The notes under the pieces were generated by a model that was not told where the DNA came from, did not search any database, and worked only from the letters and a program-made list of their open reading frames with translations. From the NCBI GenBank assembly GCA_937898545.1, contig CALEJV010000002.1, forward strand, positions 29,666 through 93,665: a stretch of DNA of 64,000 nucleotides, read 5' to 3'. The stretch comes from an uncultured Candidatus Saccharibacteria bacterium. GTDB lineage: Bacteria > Patescibacteriota > Saccharimonadia > Saccharimonadales > Saccharimonadaceae. Below, one piece after another: positions 14,152 to 23,192 of this stretch (the first letter of the stretch is position 1; each line of letters opens with the position of its first letter). The translations under genes and the position numbers were made by a program.

Positions 14152-16839
14152 CTACGATCGCCGTTTGCGGAGCACCCACACTCCGCCACCGCCCAGCGCA
14201 ACTGCACCGAGGGTAATGGGGAGGATACTATCGCCGGTGTTGGCGAGGAGACTGCCGCGGTGGGGTGAGCTGCCCGTAGAGTCGGCGTGCGACGTGTCTT
14301 CGTAGATGGCGATGGGGTCGAGGATCGTGCCGTTGGCAGTGCCGTCTTCGTCGCCAAAGCCACCGTCGGTCACATCGTAGGCAATTGTTGTGCGTGTACC
14401 GCTCGGGTTTGTGCCAAAGTTGATCCGGTTTGTGATGTCTTCGATGACCGAGCCACCTTTGGCCAGCTTGAGCACGGTGAGGCGGCTTGGGTCGCGATAG
14501 CGCGTGCTGAGTGTCAGTGCGACATGAGTGGTGTAGCCAGTGTGCGCTGTGCGCCCAGCACAGGTGATGGTGAAGCGCACGCTGTTGCGCAGAACCCGGC
14601 CTTGGTACTGTGCGGGGGCGGTTGCTGGCTCGGCCGAAGCAATGTGGCTGCAGGGTGTACCGGCTGTAGCGAGCGATACCGCACCACCGAGCGGCTGAGG
14701 GATGGTAGTCGAGTTAGTCGGCTGTGTGGGCTGCTTGGGTGTTGTTATAGATGGAGCTGATGTGATGGCGTTTAGCCGAGCTTGGAGAGCGGCTTTTTTG
14801 CGTGCGTCCTTGACGGCAGCAATGCGGGCTTGAGCAGCAGCGATATCTGCAGGGCTCTTGCTGGCTTCGGCTCGAGCCACGGCAGCTTCGGCAGCGGCCA
14901 GTGTACCGTCCTCTACCTGTTGGGTAGTGGTGTACACCATGCCACCATAGGCGGCAGCAGCAAGCTTACTTCCATCGGCTGAGCTGGCAAGAGCAGACCA
15001 GTTGGGCACGCCAGGCGATGTCTGAGCCACCCACGTTGCGCCGCCGTCGGTCGATACGTAGATATAGCCACCACCGCCAGCTGTTGCAGCTAGGGTGCTG
15101 CCATCGGCCGAGATGGTTGCTGCTGTCCAGTTGTGCCGGCCGTCCACGCTACGTTCCGTCCACGTCGCACCACCGTCGGTCGAAGTATATATATAGCCAC
15201 CAGCGGCTGTTGCCACCAGCTTTGTGCCGTCGGGTGAGCTGGCAATCGATGTCCAGGTGCGGCTGCCAGCTTGGGTGCGCTCCGTCCACGTTGCACCACC
15301 GTTCGAAGAGGTGTAGATGGCACCGTCTTCGACGACTGCAGCTAGTTTATTGCCATCGGCCGAGCTTGTGACGGCGCGCCATTTGCGGCTGCCCGACTTT
15401 GGCTGCTCCGTCCACGTTGCACCACCATCGCGTGAGGTATAGATAGTGTGATCCTTGGCGACGGCTACAAGCTTGCTTCCATCGGCCGAGCTCGCGATCG
15501 ACATCCAGTTGATCGTCCCACTCATCGCATGCTTGTGCCATGTTGCACCACCGTCTTGCGATGTCATGATGTAGCCACCCCAGTCGTAGAGTGCCGCAAT
15601 CTTGCTCCCATCAGCCGAGCTCGCAATGCTCACCCAGTTGCGCACCTCAGACTTTGGTTGCTCCGTCCAGGTTGTACCGCCATCGCGCGAGGTATGGATT
15701 GTGCCACCCCAGGCGGCAGCTGCCAGTTTGCTCCCATCAGCCGAGCTGGCAAGGGCCGACCATTTGCGGTCGCCTGCAGCATCATGCTTAGCCCATTTCG
15801 TGCCGGTTGCTGGCACTGGCGTCTCGGGTGGTTGCGTGCCCGCACCCTTTTGGAAGACACGCACATAGTCGATTAGCATCGTCTGGGTAGGGAATGGATC
15901 GGATGGGTCGATAGGGCTGAGATTTTTGCTAATCTCTACGTAGTCGTTGAGGATGAATTGCCAGCCGCGGTGGAATGCACCATTGATATTCTCTTGGCTG
16001 GCGACCTTCGTCAGTGGTTCGGCATCCGTCCTGGGGAGGATGTTGCCATCGTCGGTAGGGCTCACATGGTAGCGATATACCTTGATGGGCTCGTCGTCTA
16101 CAAAGTACTTGACCGTCGTACCATCATACTCAACTGCCCAGGTGTGCCACTCGTATGCAAACGAGCCTGGCCGCGCACCGGCATAGTGCTCGCCACTGTG
16201 CGATAGGGCACGCGTCCGCCAGCCAGTCTTCCATTTGGCATCGACGCCATGGTGGTAGCACGACATATGGGTGGTGGACCACGCGTAATTTGGTGTGGAT
16301 GAGTACCACTCGATGATGTCTAGCTCGCCATAGGGGTCGTTGGCCTTGGGGTTGTCGTTGCAGTTTTGGAGCGTATTGCCACTCACCATCCACAGCGATG
16401 GCCGTGTACCACGCTTGCCATTCCAATTAAACTTCGCCCGAATCTCGGCTCGGAATGGCTTAGTGCCATCGACAACCTTGGCTTTGTTCTTGACCCTCCC
16501 ACTGAGGTAGCGAGTCGTGGTGCCGCTGGGGCAGGGCTGCTCACTCATGTTGGCACTGGTGAGTGGCTCACTGAGGTTGCTCACACAGTGGCGCTGCGTG
16601 GTAATCTCGAGATGACTGTTGGCGACCTTGAGATTATTTGGGCTGTAGGCGAGGTGCGTATTGCGCAGATTATCAGTATTTTGCTTGAGTATATCCCACT
16701 CGCCAGACACAGCCGAGCCAGTAAACTCGTCGTGCCACACCATACCCCATTGGTCGGCATGCGTTGTGCCATGATAGAGAAGTGCAAGCAACACAACACT
16801 ACCAAGTGCCGCAAGCACAATAATTGCTTTTTTTACCAC
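14152..16839 (-). CDS. Surface-anchored GH16 glucanase with seven BNR-like repeats and LAxTG signal
   Basis: 895 aa from the GTG at 16839, preceded by AGGGGG; upstream in-frame codons look non-coding. A signal peptide (to about 28, TTHADQ) precedes the GH16 domain (about 30-345) with catalytic motif GELDIIEW, i.e. nucleophile Glu172, Asp174 and acid/base Glu177. Laminarinase- or lichenase-type cleavage of beta-1,3/1,4-glucans is expected. Seven Asp-box repeats like those of the protein at 11983 follow, then an Ala-rich coiled coil, a beta-rich domain of unknown kind, and LANTGDS plus a membrane helix and RKRRS. Its promoter carries the ACCATAAGCGT motif, as does that of the other propeller protein, so both may be co-regulated. 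Confidence 0.85.
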   Translation of the reverse strand: MVKKAIIVLAALGSVVLLALLYHGTTHADQWGMVWHDEFTGSAVSGEWDILKQNTDNLRNTHLAYSPNNLKVANSHLEITTQRHCVSNLSEPLTSANMSEQPCPSGTTTRYLSGRVKNKAKVVDGTKPFRAEIRAKFNWNGKRGTRPSLWMVSGNTLQNCNDNPKANDPYGELDIIEWYSSTPNYAWSTTHMSCYHHGVDAKWKTGWRTRALSHSGEHYAGARPGSFAYEWHTWAVEYDGTTVKYFVDDEPIKVYRYHVSPTDDGNILPRTDAEPLTKVASQENINGAFHRGWQFILNDYVEISKNLSPIDPSDPFPTQTMLIDYVRVFQKGAGTQPPETPVPATGTKWAKHDAAGDRKWSALASSADGSKLAAAAWGGTIHTSRDGGTTWTEQPKSEVRNWVSIASSADGSKIAALYDWGGYIMTSQDGGATWHKHAMSGTINWMSIASSADGSKLVAVAKDHTIYTSRDGGATWTEQPKSGSRKWRAVTSSADGNKLAAVVEDGAIYTSSNGGATWTERTQAGSRTWTSIASSPDGTKLVATAAGGYIYTSTDGGATWTERSVDGRHNWTAATISADGSTLAATAGGGGYIYVSTDGGATWVAQTSPGVPNWSALASSADGSKLAAAAYGGMVYTTTQQVEDGTLAAAEAAVARAEASKSPADIAAAQARIAAVKDARKKAALQARLNAITSAPSITTPKQPTQPTNSTTIPQPLGGAVSLATAGTPCSHIASAEPATAPAQYQGRVLRNSVRFTITCAGRTAHTGYTTHVALTLSTRYRDPSRLTVLKLAKGGSVIEDITNRINFGTNPSGTRTTIAYDVTDGGFGDEDGTANGTILDPIAIYEDTSHADSTGSSPHRGSLLANTGDSILPITLGAVALGGGGVWVLRKRRS

Positions 16840-16881
16840 CGTATTATCCCCCTGTTTTTGTCTAAAAACGTTATGGCTATG

Positions 16882-16898
16882 ATTATAACGCTTATGGT
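16882..16898 (-). promoter_or_regulatory. GH16 promoter with ACCATAAGCGT motif, site 2
   Basis: On the minus strand TATAAT (16882-16887) directly follows ACCATAAGCGT (16888-16898). A related half-site, CCATAACGTT, lies just downstream at about 16868-16877. Confidence 0.55.
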
Positions 16899-17143
16899 TA
16901 GTTTTTTGCAAGGGGTTAGGCCCATAATCTTGCAAGACTCGCTGCATAATGCATATTTTTGCCAGGGCGAGAGAGCACTGTATATTCTCGCAATGTGGGC
17001 AGTTATCCACGCGATTTCCACAGCACGATGTGGTTTTTACACCGCTACAGAGATGGGGTAATAAGGGGTGGTCTTTTGGGCTATTACAACAGAGGATAGT
17101 GGGGTATACTAGAGGCACAACAACCTAACACAAAGGAGGGTGT

Positions 17144-18004
17144 ATGACGAAGTTAATTAACTATTCGCTGGCAGGCGTGGCAGTGGCCGCAGCCATGGTG
17201 TGCCTGAGTGGTGCGCCAGCTCATGCTACCGACCAAGAGCTGAGCGCAGCACGTGCGGCGTGTAGCACAGTGGTAGGGCAGGTCAAAGCGGCCAATGCAT
17301 ATGCCTACTGGAAGATGCCGGAGGGCTACCCAGAAGACCACAGCGCCGATGCAACCAACAGCTTTCGCCAGCAGCATGGCTGGGTGGTGGCCGGCACAGA
17401 AGTGTACGACTGGGCGTCTAACGAATCATTTGCCAACAGTGGGCGCTTTGTCTGGGGTAGTAAGACAGTCAACTTTGCGCCAGGGAATTTCTGCCTGAGT
17501 AGTGGCAAGACGACGGGTGGTCGCGAGCTTCTTCTTACCTTCCAAAAGGATGGCAACTTGGTGCTTTATAGCCACACTGGTACAGCTCAGTGGGCATCGA
17601 ATACTCAAGGTAAGGGTGCACGCCTGGCCTTCCAGGGCGATCGCAACATCGTCGTGTACGACAAGAACGACAAAGCCATCTGGGCATCGAGCTGGCAGTG
17701 GAGCACGCCACGCCGCGGTGCTAAGATTGCTCAGCCTGGCCAGCGCTGGTGGCACGGCTATGGCAAGGCACAGCAAACGCCAGAGTGGTTCCACGCAACA
17801 CGCCGCACCACAACCAAGCCACAAGACACTGGCGTGCTCACTCTGCGGGCGACCGACCGCACCATCGAGGGTATCCCCGAGACCAACTGGGCCTCGCCAC
17901 AGTACCCACAGCGCGCTACCTATGGTTCGGTAGTGGTGACCAACGAAGCACGAGGCGATGGCATACGAAACCACGTCAACATCGTTGGGACGTTTGATAA
18001 CTAA
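17144..18004 (+). CDS. Secreted bulb-type (B-) lectin protein
   Basis: 286 aa, with AAAGGAGGGTGT before the ATG and TATACT at about 17104. A signal peptide ends near residue 28 (APAHA-TDQ). The central domain has two mannose-binding-lectin signatures of the QxDxNxVxY type, FQKDGNLVLY and FQGDRNIVVY, and the WASNT/WASSW strands that go with them. The flanking parts (about 30-120 and 200-286) are not recognised. Related B-lectin proteins bind D-mannose-type sugars or act as lectin-like bacteriocins. It is divergently transcribed from the GH16 gene, so the two share a regulatory region and perhaps a role in contact with other cells; that role is inferred. Confidence 0.75.
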   Translation: MTKLINYSLAGVAVAAAMVCLSGAPAHATDQELSAARAACSTVVGQVKAANAYAYWKMPEGYPEDHSADATNSFRQQHGWVVAGTEVYDWASNESFANSGRFVWGSKTVNFAPGNFCLSSGKTTGGRELLLTFQKDGNLVLYSHTGTAQWASNTQGKGARLAFQGDRNIVVYDKNDKAIWASSWQWSTPRRGAKIAQPGQRWWHGYGKAQQTPEWFHATRRTTTKPQDTGVLTLRATDRTIEGIPETNWASPQYPQRATYGSVVVTNEARGDGIRNHVNIVGTFDN

Positions 18005-18027
18005 ACCACGCCCCGCAGCATACAAGC

Positions 18028-18054
18028 AACCCCACGCTATCATAGTGTGGGGTT
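18028..18054 (+). terminator. Hairpin after the lectin gene
   Basis: AACCCCAC pairs with GTGGGGTT around an 11-base loop, 24 bases after the stop. The T-run is poor, so termination strength is uncertain. Confidence 0.5.
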
Positions 18055-18167
18055 GTTGGGTGTTGGGTGCCTATTGAATAATGGAGATATAGGATACTAG
18101 AAGTGGATTTGCATGTGTGGTTGCTTTGTATTATTATAATAACAATACCAAATAGGAAATATACGAG

Positions 18168-18848
18168 ATGAAAACAATCTATATTCACGAATCTGGTACG
18201 CTGGGATTTTATTGCCGTGAGCCGTACTTCGTCATGGCAGCGCTGATGATTGACGACGAGAAAGCGCTCAAGCGGATGAAGAATCTGATCCGGCGGGTAA
18301 ACGGCCACGTTTTGCGACGATACAAACCGGGGTCATTTCTTGTCGATTGGTACGTTAAAGAACATATTGAGCAGTATATTACGAAAAGCCTACCAGCTCG
18401 GGATGATCACTCCATCACGTATGTTGTGATGAAGCGCGACAAAGAGCAGACGCGAATGCGCAATAAAGCAGCACGTATCCATATGCGGCAGGTGCTGCTG
18501 CGTCGGTTGCTGCTCGATACGCTGGTGCAGTGTCATGAGGATGTGCGTATCGTTGTGAGCAACAAGACGATCAAGGCGGCAACGGCGCGTCAGATGCAGC
18601 ACTACATGCAACAGCAGGCGCGTGAGCACGGGTACCAGCATACACTTGTGATTGACACGGTTGAGCCGCAAACTAACTATGGGTTGCGTATGGCGCACTT
18701 TATTACCCGCCTTGTTTTTGTGACGTATATGCGGCCAGTGTATCTTGGTCGGGTGCTGCACAATCTCCCATTGGCGCGACTCCGTATTGCAAAAGGTGAA
18801 TTCATTCACGAGAGCCATACCGACTGGTTGATTGATCAGCTTACTTGA
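18168..18848 (+). CDS. DUF3800 protein with altered first catalytic residue
   Basis: 226 aa. The opening IYIHESGTLGF corresponds to the IYIDESGDLGF motif of DUF3800, a RNase H-like fold often found with mobile elements and defence genes. The usual Asp is His here and the second Asp is Thr. Later family features are kept: YFVMAALMI, the basic helix with DKEQTRMRNK, VRIVVSNKT, and DTVEPQTNYGLRMAHFI. AGGAAATATACGAG precedes the ATG. With the catalytic Asp replaced, nuclease activity is doubtful; it may bind nucleic acid without cutting. Immediately downstream begins a candidate sRNA. Confidence 0.7.
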   Translation: MKTIYIHESGTLGFYCREPYFVMAALMIDDEKALKRMKNLIRRVNGHVLRRYKPGSFLVDWYVKEHIEQYITKSLPARDDHSITYVVMKRDKEQTRMRNKAARIHMRQVLLRRLLLDTLVQCHEDVRIVVSNKTIKAATARQMQHYMQQQAREHGYQHTLVIDTVEPQTNYGLRMAHFITRLVFVTYMRPVYLGRVLHNLPLARLRIAKGEFIHESHTDWLIDQLT

Positions 18849-18989
18849 TATATACTAAGTGGGCACCACATGTGGTGTCTGTGGAGTCAGTCTTATGCCT
18901 TGCTCAGTGTAGTGAGTGACGTGTATCACGTGGTACACGTCACCGAGACGTAAGCATCCATGGCGCGTTTGCAGAACGCGCCATTTTTT
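18828..18989 (+). ncRNA. Candidate small RNA with its own promoter and terminator
   Basis: The promoter is TTGATT (18828-18833), 17-bp spacer, TATACT (18851-18856), the -35 lying inside the end of the DUF3800 gene. The predicted RNA runs from about 18862 to 18989 (~128 nt). It contains the palindrome ACCACATGTGGT, a small CTCA/TGAG stem, a perfect 10-bp hairpin GTGACGTGTA/TACACGTCAC, and a terminator TGGCGCGTT/AACGCGCCA followed by TTTTTT. It has no ORF and no resemblance to 5S, SRP or 6S RNA that I can see. Confidence 0.7.
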
Positions 18990-19162
18990 GATGTCATGTT
19001 TCTATAGACTATCTCATTGATTTCCATGCCAGAGAAGTTTCAAGTATTGGCATACTTATTACTCGAAGAGCTTAATACACCACTTATATCCAAGACTGGC
19101 AGGGCAAGGTCGACACAACAGGCATCTATCGCAGTGGCCGCCCAATATAACGAAGAGCACTC

Positions 19163-19699
19163 TTACTGATACACCCCAGGCTTCAGCACAGCAATGTACG
19201 GTAGGTTGCGGTAGTGCTGGCGGTAGTCTAGGCCGTAGCCCACCACGAATTCATTGGGGGTAGGGATGCCGATGTAGTCTGCCTGCACATCCACTGTGCG
19301 GCGCTCGGGTTTATCTAGCAGGGTGCAGAGCTTGGTACTGGCGGTGTGGCGCCCCGCAAAGAGTTCAAACAGCGCCTGGGCGGTGTGGCCTGTATCCACG
19401 ATGTCTTCTACTAGCAGCACATGTCGGCCAGCCACGTCTGTATCGAGGTCCTTTAAGATACGCACATTGCCAGTCGAGGTAAGCTCATCGCCATAGCTCG
19501 AGACATCCATAAAGTCGATTTCCAGCATGCAATCCATCGCCCGCACCAGGTCGATCATAAAGGGCGCTGCCCCGCGCAAAATACCCACCACCAGCGGGTT
19601 TTTATCGGCATATTCCTGGCTCAGCTGCTCACCCAGGCGCGCCACAGCACGCGCAATGTCATCTTTGGTAAAGAGGATTGTTTCGATATCATTATGCAT
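19163..19699 (-). CDS. hpt: Hypoxanthine phosphoribosyltransferase
   Basis: 178 aa, the usual length. The PRPP-binding motif is VLLVEDIVDTGHT (about 94-106). GILRGAAPFMIDLVRAM forms the first phosphate-binding loop, and the C-terminal ADYIGIPTPNEFVVGYGLDY is the hallmark purine-binding segment. It salvages hypoxanthine and guanine with PRPP to IMP and GMP in the cytosol, which fits an organism that probably cannot make purines itself. Single gene on the minus strand, divergent from the Nudix gene. Confidence 0.93.
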   Translation of the reverse strand: MHNDIETILFTKDDIARAVARLGEQLSQEYADKNPLVVGILRGAAPFMIDLVRAMDCMLEIDFMDVSSYGDELTSTGNVRILKDLDTDVAGRHVLLVEDIVDTGHTAQALFELFAGRHTASTKLCTLLDKPERRTVDVQADYIGIPTPNEFVVGYGLDYRQHYRNLPYIAVLKPGVYQ

Positions 19700-19799
19700 A
19701 AGGATTATTGTAGCAGATATGGGGTGCGGGAGCGAATTTTTTGGAAGATGATGTGTAGTGAAAAATGCGTGGAAACGTGAACAATGCTATAATACCATC

Positions 19800-20369
19800 A
19801 TGACACAATGCACCATTCCACCCCATGCTCGGATGATTCCGCCCGAGGCACAGTGTGTCTTTGTGGGCGAGATATTTCGCGTTTACCAGTGGCCACAGCG
19901 GCTGTATGATGGCTCAGTAGCAACCTTCGAAATGGTACGCCGACCTGACACAGTATTCATCATTGCGGTCGATGACGCAGGCAAGGTGCTCGTAAACGAT
20001 GAAGAACAGCCAGGCGGCATCGTGCGGCGTGGCCACCTGCCAGCGGGGCGGGTTGACCCCGAGGATGCAACCATCATCGCAGCAGCCCAGCGCGAACTGC
20101 GCGAGGAGACAGGATGGGAGTTTGCCGACTGGCAGCTGCTAGAGGTGGTGCAGCCCGAGCCAAAGATAGAGTGGTTCATCCACCTGGTATTGGCCCGGCA
20201 ACCCGTGCGCCACATGCCACCGCGCTGTGATGCAGGCGAGCGGATAACCACTCGCGCGATCTCCTGGCAGGAGCTTGTGCAATCAGCGGTGCTACTGCGG
20301 CATTTCCCGTGGCTGCGCGATGTTGCCTCGGTGGATGAGCTTGCACCGCGCCATAGGGGTAGCCTATAG
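19800..20369 (+). CDS. Nudix hydrolase, ADP-ribose pyrophosphatase-like
   Basis: 189 aa from the ATG at 19800; TATAAT at 19788-19793 leaves 6 bases, so leaderless. The Nudix box is GRVDPEDATIIAAAQRELREETGW, one residue longer than the canonical spacing between the Gly and REL, but with the REx2EExG core intact. The N-terminal YDGSVATFEMVRRPDTVFIIA resembles ADP-ribose or nucleoside-diphosphate-sugar pyrophosphatases. Substrate not determinable. Confidence 0.8.
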   Translation: MTQCTIPPHARMIPPEAQCVFVGEIFRVYQWPQRLYDGSVATFEMVRRPDTVFIIAVDDAGKVLVNDEEQPGGIVRRGHLPAGRVDPEDATIIAAAQRELREETGWEFADWQLLEVVQPEPKIEWFIHLVLARQPVRHMPPRCDAGERITTRAISWQELVQSAVLLRHFPWLRDVASVDELAPRHRGSL

Positions 20370-20492
20370 GGGGAGTAGGGGTGTGGGTATATCATATCTC
20401 CTATCCAGCGATATGGCTAAACCTAGTCGATTGTATACACAACAAGGCAGGACAATTGTCTTCTGCGCTTCATACGGTATAATAGAAAAATT

Positions 20493-21308
20493 ATGAATCG
20501 ACCTATCAAGCAGATAAAACAGATCAAGCAACAGGGTAAGCTCCTGCGGATTTTTTGGCAGGCGCTGGCAGTGGCGACAGTGGTGGTGAGCGTGAAGTTC
20601 GTCCTGCACCGCCTGGGGTGGGAGCCGATTGAGCAGAGCTCATTGCACAATAGCGTCATATCCAGCGTGACCTTTGTGATTGGTTTTTTGCTCTCGGCTA
20701 CGATCGCAGACTACAAAGAGTCGGAGCGGATCCCGGCGGAGTTTGCGGCGCTACTGGAGGATATGTATGATGACGCCGCGGCAATTCATCAGAGCTATCC
20801 GGTGTTTGATCTCGATGGCTTTCGCCGCCAGCTGTATGCTGTAGCCCAGGGGTTTTCGAGCGATGTGCGTCACTCGGCCTACGATGCCCGGCAGGACATC
20901 CGAGGCTTAACGCCGTATTTTGCCACGATGGAGCAGGGCAATGTGCCACCCAACTTCATCGTCAAGCTCAAGCAGCAGCAGACGGTGCTGCTTCGCCACC
21001 GCCATCGGGTGGATTACATCCAACGGATCCGCTTTATTCCCTCAGCATCTATCTTGGCGCGCTCTATTGTGGTGGCGTTGCTTGGTTTGTTGCTCATTAC
21101 CAACATCGACCCATTTGTCGCCAGCCTGACGGTGGTGGGGCTGATTAGCTTCGTCTTGGTGTATATGATCATCCTCATCCATGTCATCAGCACACCCTTC
21201 CATAAGGCTGGCAAAACCCGCGACGACGTCAGCCTCTTCCTTATTCGCGATGCGGAAGAATACTTGAGCAGCCCAAGTGACACGGCGAGTAAAAGATTAC
21301 CACGATAG
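20493..21308 (+). CDS. Multi-pass membrane protein of unknown function
   Basis: 271 aa. Two hydrophobic helices near the N-terminus (about 20-38 and 52-70, TFVIGFLLSATIADYKESERIPAEF) and two at about 185-205 and 210-230 flank a cytosolic helical region. The DYKE-S-E-R-IPAE segment after a helix resembles bestrophin-like or DUF4239 proteins, but the match is too short to assign. A TATAAT box lies at 20479-20484, 9 bases before the ATG, giving a leaderless message. Confidence 0.55.
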   Translation: MNRPIKQIKQIKQQGKLLRIFWQALAVATVVVSVKFVLHRLGWEPIEQSSLHNSVISSVTFVIGFLLSATIADYKESERIPAEFAALLEDMYDDAAAIHQSYPVFDLDGFRRQLYAVAQGFSSDVRHSAYDARQDIRGLTPYFATMEQGNVPPNFIVKLKQQQTVLLRHRHRVDYIQRIRFIPSASILARSIVVALLGLLLITNIDPFVASLTVVGLISFVLVYMIILIHVISTPFHKAGKTRDDVSLFLIRDAEEYLSSPSDTASKRLPR

Positions 21309-21477
21309 CGAATCATCCCTGTGCTTTATCAATAAAAACAATAGATAACAGGGGTATTACCCATAGAATAGAAGTATACGGCTATAGCAGCTCCCTTTTC
21401 GCTAGTAGGTGGCTCGCTATTATCGCCCAACATTGCTATAATACAACTGTACTAACATTAACCATGGAGGACATCAC

Positions 21478-21693
21478 ATGGGACTTACTGACGACATCAA
21501 AGCCAAAGCCGATGACGCACAAGCTAAGGTCAAAGCAGCAGCCAGTGACGCAAAAGACAAAGCTGAAGAAGTAGCCGAGAAGGCCAAAGATGCTGCGCAA
21601 AACGCCGTCGATACTGTGAAGGACAAGGCGAACGACATCGAAAACAAAGCTCACGAAACCAAGGGCTACGTAAAAGGCAAGATGGATAAATAA
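21478..21693 (+). CDS. Small amphipathic coiled-coil (LEA/apolipoprotein-like) protein
   Basis: 71 aa, almost entirely Ala, Lys, Asp and Glu, with 11-residue periodicity (DDIKAKADDAQAKVKAAASDA). This is typical of LEA-like and CsbD/YtxH-type stress proteins that protect membranes or proteins. There is a good ribosome site (GGAGGACATCAC) and a TATAAT at about 21436. A strong terminator follows, so it is a single-gene unit, probably abundant. Confidence 0.7.
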   Translation: MGLTDDIKAKADDAQAKVKAAASDAKDKAEEVAEKAKDAAQNAVDTVKDKANDIENKAHETKGYVKGKMDK

Positions 21694-21714
21694 CCCCCGC
21701 CTCTTGATGGCTAC

Positions 21715-21747
21715 AAGAGCTGCTCTGCACATTAGAGCAGCTCTTTT
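21715..21747 (+). terminator. Terminator of the LEA-like gene
   Basis: AAGAGCTGCTCT pairs with AGAGCAGCTCTT around a 7-base loop, followed by TTTT. Confidence 0.85.
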
Positions 21748-21817
21748 GGTGTGAGCACGCATTTGCGAGGCAGTACTATACATGGTACGATGAGAAAAAC
21801 ACAAGGAGGAACTAACT

Positions 21818-22390
21818 ATGCCCATCCATAACCCTGCCGACTATCCCGCTATCATCGCGCGCCTCAAAGCCAAGCTAGCCAAAAAGGGTGTCGTGATGGG
21901 GCCAACGCTCAGCGAAGCAGACATTACTGCCTTCGAAACTGCCTGCAACACGCGCTTGCCCGAGGCTTATCGACTCTTTCTCCAGCAGGTAGGCGATGGT
22001 TGCCAAGATATTCGGCAGCCTAGTGGCATCTCTATCTATGGCCTCAAACGACTGGCTGATACCGAGGTAAAGGACCTCTCGCGCAGTGTGACGATCGACG
22101 AGTACTGGCTCTGGGAGGAAGAAGAGGATGAGGCTTTGCTCACAAACGAAGCATTTGAGGAGCGGCTGGGTAACGAAGGCGTGCTGCTACTCGACCAAGG
22201 CTGTGGCGATACCTACCAGCTTATCACCTCTGGCAAATGGGCTGGCGAAGTGTGGAACTTCTGCGACGTAGGGGCTGGCCCGTGCTGCGAGCGCCAGGAC
22301 TTTCTTGGCTGGCTGGAGCTGTGGGTCGATAGAGACTTTGACGCAGACTTCTTCAAAGATTATGTCTATCCAGGTGATACTGCACAGTAA
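21818..22390 (+). CDS. SMI1/KNR4 (SUKH) family protein
   Basis: 190 aa. The SUKH fold is seen in LSEADITAFETACNTRLPEAYRLFLQQVGDGC (E-x-x-x-x-x-LP-x-x-Y-x-x-F-L-x-x-x-G-D-G), then an acidic loop WLWEEEEDEA and the C-terminal strand-helix with GEVWNFCDVGAGP and FLGWLELWVDRDF. Bacterial SUKH proteins are mostly immunity proteins of polymorphic toxin systems, but no toxin is nearby. AAGGAGG precedes the start by 9 bases. Confidence 0.8.
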   Translation: MPIHNPADYPAIIARLKAKLAKKGVVMGPTLSEADITAFETACNTRLPEAYRLFLQQVGDGCQDIRQPSGISIYGLKRLADTEVKDLSRSVTIDEYWLWEEEEDEALLTNEAFEERLGNEGVLLLDQGCGDTYQLITSGKWAGEVWNFCDVGAGPCCERQDFLGWLELWVDRDFDADFFKDYVYPGDTAQ

Positions 22391-22460
22391 TACCCCATGC
22401 CCCATAGCACGTGTCTGCGAGGGGTATTAGCTACCGCCAGGCCATGCTACACTAAGGGGT

Positions 22461-23192
22461 ATGACGAAACCATTTGTACTACTGCAGTCGCGCCCCGAGG
22501 ACGAGGCGTCGGATAACGAATATCAGGCATTCTTGCACTTTGGTGGCCTCGCACCGACCGATCTTGAGCGAGTGCGCATCGAGGCGGGGCAGCGCCCCGC
22601 GCAGTCGCTTGCTGCCTATAGTGGTGTGCTGATGGGTGGTGGCCCGGCCAACTTTGCCTACGCTCCGGCCGAGAAACCCGCCGAGCAGCGCGAGTTCGAA
22701 GCCGTGATGATGCCACTGCTGCGCGAGATTATTACCCATGATATGCCATTTCTTGGTGCTTGCCTGGGGGTTGGCGCGCTGGTGTCGGCACTGGGTGGTA
22801 CGCCTAGCTTTGCGTATGGTGAGGCAATTGGTGCTGTGCCGATCACCCTCACGCCAGCGGCTAGGGATGACCCACTTCTGGCTGGCTTACCCACTACCTT
22901 CGACGGCTTCGTTGGACACAAAGAAGGGGTGCTCGAGCCACCAGCTGCCTGTACCGTCTTAGCGCGCTCGCGCAGGTGCGTGCAGATGCTGCGAGTGGGG
23001 CACAACGTGTATGCCACGCAGTTTCACCCCGAGCTCGACCCGGAGAGCCTTGCCTTGCGCGTCGATATCTATCGTCACGCTGGCTACTGTGCTCCAGATG
23101 AGGCTGATGCCCTCATTGCCAATGCCCGCCAGCAAACCGTCACCGAACCAGTCAAGATTCTGCGCCAGTTTGTGCAGCGCTATCAGCGGTGA
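22461..23192 (+). CDS. Class I glutamine amidotransferase-like protein
   Basis: 243 aa. The triad is complete: nucleophile Cys101 in FLGACLGVGALVSALGG, and His189/Glu191 in ATQFHPELDP. The oxyanion strand is GVLMGGGPANF. Stand-alone members of this group (GMP synthase-like GATase) may act on gamma-glutamyl compounds or supply ammonia to an unknown partner. A TACACT box 7 bases before the ATG suggests a leaderless transcript. No synthase domain follows. Confidence 0.85.
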   Translation: MTKPFVLLQSRPEDEASDNEYQAFLHFGGLAPTDLERVRIEAGQRPAQSLAAYSGVLMGGGPANFAYAPAEKPAEQREFEAVMMPLLREIITHDMPFLGACLGVGALVSALGGTPSFAYGEAIGAVPITLTPAARDDPLLAGLPTTFDGFVGHKEGVLEPPAACTVLARSRRCVQMLRVGHNVYATQFHPELDPESLALRVDIYRHAGYCAPDEADALIANARQQTVTEPVKILRQFVQRYQR

